DNA of 64,000 nt. Origin: Niallia sp052318935 (GTDB lineage Bacteria; Bacillota; Bacilli; Bacillales; Cytobacillaceae). The stretch lies in NCBI GenBank assembly GCA_052318935.1, contig JBQRKO010000006.1. One strand, written 5' to 3'. Of the stretch, positions 34,527 through 43,988 are shown in pieces. Position 1 is the stretch's first letter; each line of letters begins with the position of its first letter. The notes under the pieces were generated by a model. The model searched no databases, was not told the DNA's origin, and worked only from the letters and a program-made list of their open reading frames with translations. A program made the position numbers and the translations under genes.

Positions 34527-36035
34527 ATGAGCATCAAAGCGGAAGAAATTAGTGCTCTTATAAAAAAGCAAATCGAAAATTATCAATCGGAAGTTCAAGT
34601 TAGTGAAGTCGGTACAGTTATTAGTATTGGTGATGGTATCGCACGTGTTCATGGGCTGGACAATTGTATGGCTGGCGAGCTGGTTGAATTTTCAAATGGT
34701 GTGATGGGCTTAGCGCAAAACTTAGAGGAAAGCAATGTTGGTATCATTATTCTTGGACCTTTTGCGGATATTCGTGAAGGAGACGAAGTTCGTCGTACGG
34801 GCAGAATAATGGAGGTTCCTGTAGGAGAAGAATTAGTTGGTCGTGTAGTAAACTCACTTGGGCAGCCAGTTGACGGACTTGGTCCAATTAATGCTAGCAA
34901 AACAAGACCAATTGAATTTCTTGCACCAGGTGTTATGGATCGTAAATCGGTTAGTGAACCGCTTCAAACAGGAATTAAAGCAATCGACGCGCTTGTTCCA
35001 ATCGGACGTGGACAGCGTGAATTGGTTATTGGTGACCGTCAAACAGGTAAAACATCTGTAGCAATCGATACAATCTTAAACCAAAAAGACCAAGATATGA
35101 TTTGTATCTACGTTGCAATTGGTCAAAAAGAATCAACAGTTCGTAATGCGGTTGAAACTCTTCGTAAGCATGGTGCATTAGATTACTCTATCGTAGTAAC
35201 TGCATCAGCGTCTCAACCAGCTCCGTTACTATACTTAGCTCCATATGCTGGTGTAGCAATGGGAGAAGAATTTATGTATAACGGCAAACACGTGTTAATC
35301 GTGTATGATGATTTATCTAAACAAGCGTCTGCTTATCGTGAGCTGTCACTATTATTACGTCGTCCTCCAGGCCGTGAAGCATATCCAGGGGATGTATTCT
35401 ACTTGCATTCTCGTTTATTAGAACGTGCTGCAAAATTAAGTGATGCAAAAGGTGGCGGATCTATTACAGCTCTTCCATTTATTGAAACACAAGCGGGTGA
35501 CGTATCTGCGTATATTCCAACAAACGTAATTTCGATTACAGATGGACAAATTTTCTTGCAGTCTGATTTATTCTTCTCTGGTGTTCGTCCAGCTATTAAC
35601 GCGGGATTATCTGTATCACGTGTAGGTGGATCAGCACAAATTAAAGCGATGAAAAAGGTTGCAGGTACATTACGTCTTGACCTTGCATCATACCGTGAGT
35701 TAGAATCATTTGCTCAATTTGGTTCTGATTTAGATAAAGCGACACAAGCTAAATTAAATCGTGGTGCGCGTACAGTAGAAGTACTAAAACAGGATTTAAA
35801 TAAACCATTAAAAGTCGAAAAACAAGTTGCTATTTTATATGCATTAACACGTGGATTCCTTGATGATATTCCAGTTCATGATATTAGACGATTTGAAGAG
35901 GAATATTTAAATTGGTTAGATCACAACCGTAAAGATTTGTTAGATCACATCGTGTCAACAAAGGAACTTCCAGCTGACGATGATATGGCAGCTGCTATTA
36001 ACGAATTTAAAAAATCGTTTGTAGCTTCTGAATAA
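34527..36035 (+). CDS. atpA: ATP synthase F1 subunit alpha
   Basis: Subunit alpha binds ATP at the non-catalytic sites. The 502 residues show the P-loop GDRQTGKTSVAIDT (about 169-182), YLAPYAGVAMGEEFM, DDLSKQASAYRE, the signature PAINAGLSVSRVGGSAQ, and the C-terminal helical domain. ATG 34527 follows AGGGGTG. Confidence 0.98.
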   Translation: MSIKAEEISALIKKQIENYQSEVQVSEVGTVISIGDGIARVHGLDNCMAGELVEFSNGVMGLAQNLEESNVGIIILGPFADIREGDEVRRTGRIMEVPVGEELVGRVVNSLGQPVDGLGPINASKTRPIEFLAPGVMDRKSVSEPLQTGIKAIDALVPIGRGQRELVIGDRQTGKTSVAIDTILNQKDQDMICIYVAIGQKESTVRNAVETLRKHGALDYSIVVTASASQPAPLLYLAPYAGVAMGEEFMYNGKHVLIVYDDLSKQASAYRELSLLLRRPPGREAYPGDVFYLHSRLLERAAKLSDAKGGGSITALPFIETQAGDVSAYIPTNVISITDGQIFLQSDLFFSGVRPAINAGLSVSRVGGSAQIKAMKKVAGTLRLDLASYRELESFAQFGSDLDKATQAKLNRGARTVEVLKQDLNKPLKVEKQVAILYALTRGFLDDIPVHDIRRFEEEYLNWLDHNRKDLLDHIVSTKELPADDDMAAAINEFKKSFVASE

Positions 36036-36067
36036 GAAGACAAACTTATGATTGGTGGTGAGAACCG

Positions 36068-36928
36068 TTGGCATCATTACGTGATATAAAATCTCGTATA
36101 AATTCTACAAAAAAAACGAGTCAAATAACCAAAGCCATGCAAATGGTTTATTCAGCAAAAATGAACAGGGCTGTATTAAATGTTAAATCGTTTGCCCCAT
36201 ATATGACGAAAATCGAAGAGGTCACTCATTCTGTTGCATTAGGAGGATCGGCTGCAGCACATCCTATGCTTCAAAATCGACCAGTCAAAAAAACAGGATA
36301 CATTGTTATTACATCGGAACGTGGACTAGCAGGCGCTTATAATAGTAATGTTTTAAGAAAGCTTGGCCAAACAATTAAAGAACGTCATCAATCAAAAGAT
36401 GAATATGCGATAATTGTTGTCGGCAGATTAGGTCGCGATTTCTTAGTGAAACAAGGGTATAATGTTGTTTTGGATGTAATCGGAATACCAGACCTGCCTG
36501 ATTTTTTAGATATAAAAGATGTAGCTAGCAAATCAGTAGGAATGTTTGCGGATGGTACATTTGACGAGTTAAATATCTACTATAGTCATTATGTAAGTGC
36601 TATTCAACAAGATGTAATAGAGAAGAAAATTCTTCCTCTAACAGATTTAGGTAGCACTGCAACGAAGCTTACTTCTTATGAGTTTGAGCCATCAGCAGAA
36701 GAAATATTGGATGTTTTACTGCCGCAATATGCTGAAAGCTTAATCTATGGTGCATTGCTCGATAGTAAGGCAAGTGAGCATTCTGCAAGGATGACGGCAA
36801 TGAAAAACTCAACAGATAACGCGAAAGAAATAATTGATAATTTAAGTTTAGTATATAACCGTGCACGCCAAGCAGCGATTACACAAGAAATTACCGAAAT
36901 TGTTGGTGGAGCTGCTGCATTAGAATAG
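36068..36928 (+). CDS. atpG: ATP synthase F1 subunit gamma
   Basis: Subunit gamma is the central rotating shaft. The 286 residues begin ASLRDIKSRINSTKKTSQITKAMQMV, hold TSERGLAGAYNSN, and end with SLVYNRARQAAITQEITEIVGGAAAL, the coiled coil that turns inside F1. The start is TTG behind GGTGGTGAG. A strong hairpin separates it from atpD. Confidence 0.97.
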   Translation: MASLRDIKSRINSTKKTSQITKAMQMVYSAKMNRAVLNVKSFAPYMTKIEEVTHSVALGGSAAAHPMLQNRPVKKTGYIVITSERGLAGAYNSNVLRKLGQTIKERHQSKDEYAIIVVGRLGRDFLVKQGYNVVLDVIGIPDLPDFLDIKDVASKSVGMFADGTFDELNIYYSHYVSAIQQDVIEKKILPLTDLGSTATKLTSYEFEPSAEEILDVLLPQYAESLIYGALLDSKASEHSARMTAMKNSTDNAKEIIDNLSLVYNRARQAAITQEITEIVGGAAALE

Positions 36929-36966
36929 TTCCTTTAAAAAAAGGAAAAAGGTTGTTTCATAACAAA

Positions 36967-37027
36967 AGACTATCTACTCCATTATACATTTCATTAACAA
37001 TAGAAATGTATAATGGGTAGCTAGTCT
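36967..37027 (+). promoter_or_regulatory. Long stem-loop between atpG and atpD
   Basis: AGACTATCTACTCCATTATA and CATTTC on one side pair with GAAATGTATAATGGGTAGCT and AGTCT on the other, giving a stem of about 25 base pairs with one bulge and a ten-base loop. There is no T-run, so it is more likely an RNA processing or stability element than a terminator. Confidence 0.8.
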
Positions 37028-37074
37028 CTTGTTTGGACACCCTTGTTTTAAGAGAAAGTTTAGGAGGGAAAATA

Positions 37075-38490
37075 ATGAGCTTAGGACGAGTTCTTCAAGT
37101 AATGGGACCAGTTGTTGACGTTAAGTTCGACGGAGGATATTTACCTGATATTAATAACTCATTAAAAGTAGTTCAAACTGCTGGTAGTGATGCGAATGTC
37201 GAATTAACGCTTGAAGTGGCCCTTCATTTAGGTGATAACACAGTTCGAACTATTGCAATGTCTTCTACAGATGGAATTACTAGAGGTACACAAGTAGAGG
37301 ATTCTGGTAAGCCAATTTCAGTTCCTGTTGGGGACGTTACACTAGGACGTGTATTTAATGTTTTAGGAGAAACAATTGATTTAGATCCAAAAATTCCTGC
37401 GGATGCAAGACGTGATTCTATTCATAGAGAAGCTCCTAAGTTTGAACAGCTTTCAACACAAGTTGAAATTTTGGAAACTGGTATTAAAGTTGTAGACTTA
37501 CTTGCCCCTTATATTAAAGGTGGGAAAATTGGATTGTTCGGTGGAGCGGGAGTTGGTAAAACCGTTTTAATCCAAGAATTAATCAATAATATTGCACAAG
37601 AACATGGTGGTATCTCTGTTTTTGCTGGAGTTGGAGAGCGTACACGTGAAGGAAATGACCTTTACTTTGAGATGACTGATTCTGGTGTTATCAAAAAAAC
37701 AGCGATGGTATTCGGACAAATGAATGAGCCGCCTGGTGCCCGTATGCGTGTTGCATTAACAGGATTGACAATGGCAGAATACTTCCGTGACGAACAAGGT
37801 CAGGACGTATTATTCTTTATCGATAACATTTTCCGTTTTACTCAAGCAGGTTCAGAAGTATCAGCCCTTCTTGGCCGTATGCCTTCAGCGGTTGGGTACC
37901 AGCCAACACTTGCTACTGAAATGGGTAAACTGCAAGAGCGTATTACATCTACTAGTGTAGGTTCTGTAACATCTATTCAAGCAATTTACGTACCAGCGGA
38001 TGACTATACAGATCCGGCTCCTGCTACAACATTTGCTCACTTAGATGCAACAACAAACTTAGAGCGTAAACTAACAGAAATGGGTATTTATCCAGCGGTT
38101 GATCCGTTAGCATCAACATCTCGTGCATTATCTCCAGAAATTGTAGGAGAAGAGCACTATAGTGTTGCACGTCAAGTACAGTCAACATTACAACGTTACA
38201 AAGAGCTACAAGATATCATCAGTATCCTTGGTATGGATGAGTTAAGTGATGAAGATAAACTAGTTGTACACCGTGCAAGAAGAGTTCAGTTCTTCTTATC
38301 ACAAAACTTCCATGTTGCTGAACAGTTTACAGGTCAAGCAGGATCTTATGTACCAGTAAATGAAACAGTAAAAGGATTTAAAGATATTTTGGAAGGAAAA
38401 TACGATAATCTTCCAGAAGATGCATTCCGTCTTGTAGGACGTATAGAAGAAGCTGTTGAGAATGCAAAAAAAATGGGTGTTGAAGTTTAA
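37075..38490 (+). CDS. atpD: ATP synthase F1 subunit beta
   Basis: Subunit beta carries the catalytic sites. The 471 residues show the P-loop GGAGVGKTVLIQELINN (about 156-172), GERTREGNDLYFEM with the catalytic Glu, Walker B VLFFIDNIFRFTQAGSEVSALLGRMPS, and PALDPLAS-like AVDPLASTSR. The ATG at 37075 follows AGGAGGG. The upstream reading over the hairpin region is not used. Confidence 0.98.
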   Translation: MSLGRVLQVMGPVVDVKFDGGYLPDINNSLKVVQTAGSDANVELTLEVALHLGDNTVRTIAMSSTDGITRGTQVEDSGKPISVPVGDVTLGRVFNVLGETIDLDPKIPADARRDSIHREAPKFEQLSTQVEILETGIKVVDLLAPYIKGGKIGLFGGAGVGKTVLIQELINNIAQEHGGISVFAGVGERTREGNDLYFEMTDSGVIKKTAMVFGQMNEPPGARMRVALTGLTMAEYFRDEQGQDVLFFIDNIFRFTQAGSEVSALLGRMPSAVGYQPTLATEMGKLQERITSTSVGSVTSIQAIYVPADDYTDPAPATTFAHLDATTNLERKLTEMGIYPAVDPLASTSRALSPEIVGEEHYSVARQVQSTLQRYKELQDIISILGMDELSDEDKLVVHRARRVQFFLSQNFHVAEQFTGQAGSYVPVNETVKGFKDILEGKYDNLPEDAFRLVGRIEEAVENAKKMGVEV

Positions 38491-38511
38491 ACATAATCAG
38501 GAGGGGTAGAA

Positions 38512-38919
38512 ATGAAGACGATTAAAGTCAATGTAGTAACTCCTGATGGCCCGGTGCATGAATCAGACGTTGAAATGGTTATCGCAAAAGCAGAAAGTGG
38601 AGAATTAGGGATACTTGCAGGGCATATTCCAATGGTAGCACCCCTAAAAATTGGGGCAATTCACTTGAAAAACGGGAAGTCTTCTGAATATATTGCTGTA
38701 AATGGCGGTATTTTGGAAGTGCGTCCAGAACAAGTAACAGTGCTTGCTCAGTCTGCTGAAACTGCGGAAGAAATTGATTATGATCGTGCTTTACGAGCTA
38801 AGGAGCGTGCCGAAAAAAGAATACATGAACAAAAAAATGAACATGTAGATTTTAAACGTGCTGAACTTGCTCTTAAACGTGCAATGAATCGTATATCCAT
38901 TGTTGAAAAGAAATATTAA
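38512..38919 (+). CDS. atpC: ATP synthase F1 subunit epsilon
   Basis: Subunit epsilon couples rotation and inhibits ATP hydrolysis. The 135 residues have the N-terminal beta-barrel (VVTPDGPVHESDVEMVIAKA, ELGILAGHIPMVAPL) and a two-helix C-terminal domain (RALRAKERAEKRIHEQ). It is the last gene of the operon and is followed by a strong terminator. Confidence 0.96.
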   Translation: MKTIKVNVVTPDGPVHESDVEMVIAKAESGELGILAGHIPMVAPLKIGAIHLKNGKSSEYIAVNGGILEVRPEQVTVLAQSAETAEEIDYDRALRAKERAEKRIHEQKNEHVDFKRAELALKRAMNRISIVEKKY

Positions 38920-38928
38920 TAATGATAA

Positions 38929-38970
38929 ATACCTCTCTATTGTTTACCATACAATAGAGAGGTATTTTTT
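38929..38970 (+). terminator. Terminator of the atp operon
   Basis: AATACCTCTCTATTG pairs perfectly with CAATAGAGAGGTATT, followed by TTTT. Confidence 0.92.
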
Positions 38971-39049
38971 ATCGGACAGGAAAAGATAATATAAAAAATA
39001 TACAGTTTAATTTATGTTCTCTGTTAAATTCCATGGGTGATTTTCTAAA

Positions 39050-39257
39050 GGCTATTTTCTCAAAGGTTGTTGTTTTTTACGTGGAAAAAATGGGAGAAGA
39101 AGTACTTAACAGACTGAATACACGTAGACTCCTGTGGGAATGCGAGAAAGACGAGACCCCATAGGAGCGTATGCGACGAGGAGGCTCGACGCTCGCTAAA
39201 CGGACGAAGTGTATTCAGGCTGCGCGTTTAAAAGCAATAATCTATACGAAAACAGCC
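39050..39257 (+). mobile_element. MITE-1 copy 5
   Basis: The ends are GGCTATTTTC and GAAAACAGCC. The flanks TTTCTAAA and TTTTCAAA match at six of eight bases. The core has the GCTCGCTAAACGGACG variant also found at 12921. Just after it (about 39285-39360) lies a worn reverse fragment of the same core (TTTCCGCGGACGAACTGGCA ... CACAGGAGTCTCGC). Confidence 0.8.
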
Positions 39258-39488
39258 TTTTCAAAAGGTCAGGAAATTCACTCCCTTTCCGCGGACGAAC
39301 TGGCAAGCCGTCTTGCTTAGATCGTTTTTTCACAGGAGTCTCGCAGATTCTCTTCCCATAAACAACATGATCGTTAAACGGAGCTAATTAATAAGAAAAA
39401 TAAAAAAAGATGAAACCTTTTTAGCAGTTAACTCGTCAAATAAGAGTTAGTACATAAGGAATCGTTTTAGATTGGGGGATGTGTCTAG

Positions 39489-39725
39489 TTGATTTCAAAT
39501 TTCGGACAGCAAGCGTTACTTAGTATCATCGCTCATGTTATTTTTATTGCATTAGCATGGTGGGCATTACAATCCTTAAATTTTGATAAATTCCTTCGTG
39601 CAAACAAAGTTTTTCAAGCGAGAGTATTATATGTATTATTGTCTATTATTATTGGTTCCATTATTAGTAATTTCTTCTTAGATTATTTAACATGGTCGCA
39701 GCAATTGCCATTAATTATGCAATGA
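39489..39725 (+). CDS. ywzB: DUF1146 membrane protein YwzB
   Basis: This is a small membrane protein of 78 residues with two transmembrane helices (about 10-30 and 45-65). The family pattern FGQQALLSIIAHVIFIALAWWALQ is clear. The function is unknown. It sits between atpC and ywmB as in B. subtilis. The start is TTG behind GGGGGATG. Confidence 0.88.
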   Translation: MISNFGQQALLSIIAHVIFIALAWWALQSLNFDKFLRANKVFQARVLYVLLSIIIGSIISNFFLDYLTWSQQLPLIMQ

Positions 39726-39923
39726 ACTGCATAAAAAGCATAAAATATAGGTCTTCATACATGTTTTCATTTGGGGTGTTTTTCTGTACAATTCAAATTG
39801 CGTGTGTATAAAAAATAGTATGTCTATTACTAAAGAAAATATTCTTGTCAAAATGTGACGACAATTCCTCTGTATGCAATCCTTCGCCATGGACAAAATG
39901 GTAGTAAGGGGGAGGAATTATAA

Positions 39924-40670
39924 ATGAATAAAATATTTTATATCACTTTCACTATTTTTATGGGGTTTGCTGTTTGGATACTTGGATATAACACCATTAA
40001 TGCGCATACACAACTTGATTTGTTCACTATAAATGAAATATTAAAAAATGAAAACGGGATTCAAATCAATGAATGGTCTCTAAATGCAAGAGAAAAGCTG
40101 GAAAATGTAACAACCATACAAGATGCGAAAAATTACCAAGAATTAATGAAGGAAAAATTCCCGACAGCGAAATGGCAGGAAACAAAAAATCGACAAAGCT
40201 GGCAAATGAAAGCTTTGCTGCGGTCTAATAAAAACATGGAAGAAAGCATTATTATTACTACTTCTTTAACAACAAAAACTTCCCAATCATATATTATATA
40301 TGAGGCAAAAGGGAAGGAGTTAAAAGACGAAACAAATAAAAAGCTGCAACAGCAAATAGAAGAAAATATTTCTGCCATATTTCGGGGTGAACCTACAATT
40401 TTCTCTTGTATAAAAGGCGAATTCAATGATAAGATTAATGAGTCTTTGCCTTATTATGTAAACCATTTGCTAAGTGTTTTTCAAGCAAAACAAATAGAAG
40501 CGTTAAAAGAAAATGAATTTATTTCTACTTCTGCTTATACACCAATATTTGAAGAGACAGTTCATAACAGCAAAGAGGCAATGAATTTACAATTAGGAAT
40601 AAGAACACAAGGAATGGGCGGTAAAACTACCATTGTAGTTGGCACACCCATCATAACGATTGAATATTAA
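39924..40670 (+). CDS. ywmB: YwmB family protein
   Basis: The 248-residue protein has an N-terminal signal or anchor helix (about 4-22) and a TATA-box-binding-like fold assigned to the YwmB family. Family-like segments are WSLNAREKL, CIKGEFNDKI and ISTSAYTPIFEETV. The role is unknown. Its place just before murA1 suggests a link to the cell envelope or sporulation. GGGGGAGG lies upstream of the ATG. Confidence 0.85.
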   Translation: MNKIFYITFTIFMGFAVWILGYNTINAHTQLDLFTINEILKNENGIQINEWSLNAREKLENVTTIQDAKNYQELMKEKFPTAKWQETKNRQSWQMKALLRSNKNMEESIIITTSLTTKTSQSYIIYEAKGKELKDETNKKLQQQIEENISAIFRGEPTIFSCIKGEFNDKINESLPYYVNHLLSVFQAKQIEALKENEFISTSAYTPIFEETVHNSKEAMNLQLGIRTQGMGGKTTIVVGTPIITIEY

Positions 40671-40703
40671 TATAGAGACATTGGACGCGGAGGGGAATAC
40701 ACT

Positions 40704-42011
40704 TTGGATAAAATCATCGTCCGCGGCGGAAAAAGGTTAAATGGAACGGTTAAAGTAGAAGGCGCAAAGAATGCCGTTTTGCCTGTAATCGCCGCAACAT
40801 TATTAGCAAGTGATGGAAAAAGTATTATTAAATCAGTTCCAACTCTTTCAGATGTATATACAATTAACGAAGTATTGCGTTTTTTAAATGCGGAAGTTAA
40901 ATTTCATAATAATGAAGTAGTTGTAGATGCATCACAAGAGTTAAGTGTGGAAGCACCTTTTGAATATGTTAGTAAAATGCGTGCTTCTGTTTTAGTTATG
41001 GGTTCACTGCTCGCTAGAAACGGAAGAGCGAGAGTAGCATTACCAGGTGGTTGTGCTATTGGTTCAAGACCAATCGACCAACACCTTAAAGGCTTTGAAG
41101 CAATGGGTGCAAAAGTTCAAGTGGGGAATGGCTTTATTGAAGCATCAGTTGAAGATCGTTTACAAGGTGCAAAAATCTATTTAGATTTCCCAAGTGTTGG
41201 TGCTACAGAAAATATTATGATGGCAGCAACTTTGGCAAAAGGCACAACTGTTATTGAGAATGTTGCAAAAGAACCTGAGATTGTTGACTTAGCTAATTTC
41301 TTAAATAAGATGGGTGCAAAAGTTAGAGGTGCGGGTACTGGGACAATTCGAATTGAAGGGGTAGACGTATTATTTGGTGCAGAGCATTGTATTATCCCTG
41401 ATAGAATTGAAGCAGGAACATTTTTAGTTGCCGCTGCTATTACAGGAGGAGATGTCCTTGTACAAGGAGCTGTTCCTGAACATTTATCTTCTTTAATTGC
41501 AAAAATGGAAGAAATGGGTGTTGTTTTTAAGGAAGAAGAAGACGGCATTCGTGTAATCAGTGCAAATAATTTAAAAGCAGTAGACATTAAAACAATGCCA
41601 CACCCTGGATTTCCAACAGATATGCAGTCACAAATGATGGCATTATTACTTCGTGCTAAAGGAACAAGTATGATAACGGAAACTGTTTTTGAAAACCGTT
41701 TTATGCATGTAGAAGAATTTAGACGTATGAATGGTGATGTGAAAATTGAAGGTCGTTCGGTTATTATGAATGGACCAACAAATTTACAAGGTGCTGAAGT
41801 AGCAGCAACTGATCTTCGTGCTGCGGCTGCATTGATTTTATCTGGCCTTGCTGCAGATGGAATCACACGCGTAACGCAACTTAAACATTTAGATCGTGGT
41901 TATGTTAATTTCCATCAAAAACTTGCTGCATTAGGTGCGGATATTGAAAGAGTAACAGAAGAAGAAGAGGTTACATTAACAGCATCTTATGTTGCTGATT
42001 TAAATGCATAA
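40704..42011 (+). CDS. murA1: UDP-GlcNAc 1-carboxyvinyltransferase, main paralog
   Basis: This enzyme starts peptidoglycan precursor synthesis. The 435 residues show VEGAKNAVLPVIAA, the catalytic loop ALPGGCAIGSRPIDQH with Cys117, IIPDRIEAGTFLVAA, and GFPTDMQSQMMALL. The start is TTG behind GGAGGGG. It shares the full fold with murA2 at 5565. The position between ywmB and spoIID matches murAA of B. subtilis. Confidence 0.96.
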   Translation: MDKIIVRGGKRLNGTVKVEGAKNAVLPVIAATLLASDGKSIIKSVPTLSDVYTINEVLRFLNAEVKFHNNEVVVDASQELSVEAPFEYVSKMRASVLVMGSLLARNGRARVALPGGCAIGSRPIDQHLKGFEAMGAKVQVGNGFIEASVEDRLQGAKIYLDFPSVGATENIMMAATLAKGTTVIENVAKEPEIVDLANFLNKMGAKVRGAGTGTIRIEGVDVLFGAEHCIIPDRIEAGTFLVAAAITGGDVLVQGAVPEHLSSLIAKMEEMGVVFKEEEDGIRVISANNLKAVDIKTMPHPGFPTDMQSQMMALLLRAKGTSMITETVFENRFMHVEEFRRMNGDVKIEGRSVIMNGPTNLQGAEVAATDLRAAAALILSGLAADGITRVTQLKHLDRGYVNFHQKLAALGADIERVTEEEEVTLTASYVADLNA

Positions 42012-42021
42012 AGCTATTTGG

Positions 42022-42068
42022 CTGCAAATTTTATTTATTGGTGATAAATAAAATTTGCAGTTTTTTTG
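42022..42068 (+). terminator. Terminator after murA1
   Basis: CTGCAAATTTTATTTATT pairs with AATAAATAAAATTTGCAG (with a small offset), followed by TTTTTTT. Confidence 0.88.
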
Positions 42069-42074
42069 TCGTCT

Positions 42075-42245
42075 AAGAAATTATAAACGAAATGGGATTG
42101 TGGATAACTCGGCGGTTGTGTCCGCATCTAGCTCCAGCGCCTAGCTCTTGTGAAAAATAACCCCATGCCTCTAAAAGTAAAAAGCACTTTTGGAGTCATG
42201 TGAACATTTTTCTTCAGAGCTGTTCAAGGCGCTTGCTCTTTTGTT
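42075..42245 (-). repeat. Dispersed repeat family C, long reverse copy
   Basis: This is the best full-length partner of the copy at 15499-15666, including the outer ATTATAAACGAAATGGG and GTGGATAACTCGGCGG parts. The DNA from 42246 to 42400 holds no gene. Confidence 0.75.
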
Positions 42246-42402
42246 CTTTAAAAAGGTATTGAATGTGAAAAGAGTGGTTTTTAATTAGAGGTTTTGAAAG
42301 TTAGGCGGGAAAAAGGGTATTAATGAAATAATATGCAAAAAAAACGCTGATAGAACAACTATTTAGTTGTTTCGAAAAGAATTTTCCTCCTGCTTAATCT
42401 TG

Positions 42403-42432
42403 TCATAAAAGCATGTCCCACTCCATATGAAT
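42403..42432 (+). promoter_or_regulatory. Possible sigma-E promoter of spoIID
   Basis: TCATAAA at 42403-42409 and CATATGAAT at 42424-42432 are 14 bases apart and resemble the sigma-E consensus (KMATATT, CATACAMT). spoIID is a sigma-E gene in B. subtilis. A family C repeat lies between this site and the gene. Confidence 0.4.
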
Positions 42433-42486
42433 GTTAAGAAGAGACGTCATTTATTGGATAAGAAAGACAAGTTTTTTGAAGTTAGA

Positions 42487-42613
42487 TAGATGTCCAGCTC
42501 CGGCGCCTAGCCCCTGTGAAAGATAACCTCTTGCCTCTAAAAGTAAAAAACACTTTTTGAGTCAAGAGAACATTTTTCTTCGGGGCTGAGCAAGGCGCCT
42601 GCGCTTTTCTTAT
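42487..42613 (-). repeat. Dispersed repeat family C, reverse copy next to spoIID
   Basis: It runs from TGTCCAGCTCCGGCGCCTAG to GCAAGGCGCCTGCGCTTTTC and ends about 23 bases before the spoIID start. Confidence 0.75.
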
Positions 42614-42636
42614 TTCGTTCATATGGGGGCCTTGAC

Positions 42637-43659
42637 ATGATTAAAATCAAACCATTCATCGTACTAGGAGTAATTCTGTTTGCCATCACATTATTAATAC
42701 CTTCCATATTAGTTCTACCTTTTATGGAGGCAAAGATTAGTGGAAAATTAGGAGAAAATGTGCAAGAAGTAAATAAAAGCAAAAAGACTTCAGGGCCTGC
42801 CGTTGAGGTAGCAGTTTATAGAGAAAATAAAAAGGCAGTAGAAAAGCTAGATTTAGATGAATATGTTCTTGGAGTGGTAGCTAGTGAAATGCCTGCAGAT
42901 TTTAATCCAGAAGCGTTAAAGGCTCAAGCGTTAACGGCAAGAACCTACATTGTAAAGAAGTTGGAAAGCGGTGAGTCATCAGACCTTCCTGACGGGGCAG
43001 TAGTTGGTGATTCTATCAATTATCAAGTATATAAAAGCAGGGAAGAATTAAAAAAGCTTTGGAAAGCATCTGATTATAATTGGAAAATTAAAAAATTGGA
43101 AGAAGCTGTCGCAGCTACTTCGGGGCAAATACTGACGTATGCTGGTAAACCAATTGATGCCACTTTTTTTTCGACAAGCAATGGTTATACTGAAAGCTCT
43201 AGTAGCATATGGCCAAATAAGATCCCCTATTTAACAAGTGTGGAAAGTCCGTGGGATATAAAGTCTCCAAAATATAATGGAAAAAAGGTGCTGTCGGTAG
43301 CGGAATTTGAACAAAAACTAGGCGTTACCTTAACCAGCAGCGCAGAAGTAGGACAAATTACAGCGTACACAGCAGGAAAACGTGTTGCGAAAGTAAATAT
43401 TAATGGCAAAGTGTTAACAGGTAAAGATATAAGAGATAAACTTGAGTTAAAATCCACTGATTTTAAATGGGTACGCAAAGGAGACAACATCGTAATTACA
43501 ACAGAAGGATATGGCCATGGTGTTGGCATGAGTCAATATGGAGCGAATGGAATGGCTTCAGAAGGAAAGAACTATAAAGATATTGTGAAACATTACTATA
43601 AAGGTGTTCAAGTAGCAGATGCAAGTAGTTTGTTAACGAAATATACGGCAAAAAAATAA
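42637..43659 (+). CDS. spoIID: Stage II sporulation protein D
   Basis: SpoIID is a membrane-anchored lytic transglycosylase that thins septal peptidoglycan during engulfment, together with SpoIIP and SpoIIM. The 340 residues have an N-terminal transmembrane helix (about 6-28). The SpoIID domain shows LDEYVLGVVASEMPADFNPEALKAQALTART, with the catalytic Glu in ASEMP, and GHGVGMSQYGANGMA. The start is ATG after GGGGGCCTTGAC. It precedes spoIIQ with a TnpB element between. Confidence 0.95.
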   Translation: MIKIKPFIVLGVILFAITLLIPSILVLPFMEAKISGKLGENVQEVNKSKKTSGPAVEVAVYRENKKAVEKLDLDEYVLGVVASEMPADFNPEALKAQALTARTYIVKKLESGESSDLPDGAVVGDSINYQVYKSREELKKLWKASDYNWKIKKLEEAVAATSGQILTYAGKPIDATFFSTSNGYTESSSSIWPNKIPYLTSVESPWDIKSPKYNGKKVLSVAEFEQKLGVTLTSSAEVGQITAYTAGKRVAKVNINGKVLTGKDIRDKLELKSTDFKWVRKGDNIVITTEGYGHGVGMSQYGANGMASEGKNYKDIVKHYYKGVQVADASSLLTKYTAKK

Positions 43660-43661
43660 TA

Positions 43662-43788
43662 AAAGCGGAAGCGCCTTGATCAGCCCCGAAGAAAAATGTT
43701 CACTTGTCTCAAAAAGTGTCTTTTACTTTTAGAGACAAGTGATTATCTTTCACAGGGGCTAGGCGCTGTAGCTAGACAAAGAAAAGCG
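43662..43788 (+). repeat. Dispersed repeat family C, forward copy after spoIID
   Basis: The copy runs from AAAGCGGAAGCGCCTTGATC to GCGCTGTAGCTAGACA. It is followed by a hairpin with T-run (GGCT / AGCC, about 43798-43826) that could end the spoIID transcript. Confidence 0.75.
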
Positions 43789-43988
43789 GAAGCGCCTTGG
43801 CTAAAAAATGAGCCAGGCCTTTTTTGCAGAGAAACTAAGTTTTCACAGAATTTTAGGCAAAGGAAGCCCATTCCTTCAGGTGTGGGAGGAATTTGCTTTT
43901 TTTGAACATTTTGTTAAAAGGTACATTTGTTCCATTTTATTTGTTATAATTATAACGCAAACAAATGTTCTGTATGGAGGTTTTTGTA

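Noticed and set aside
41177..41866. 229-codon minus-strand ORF opposite murA1 and a 193-codon one opposite mbl
   Set aside because: Both are frame shadows of well-supported plus-strand genes and have no SD or family match.
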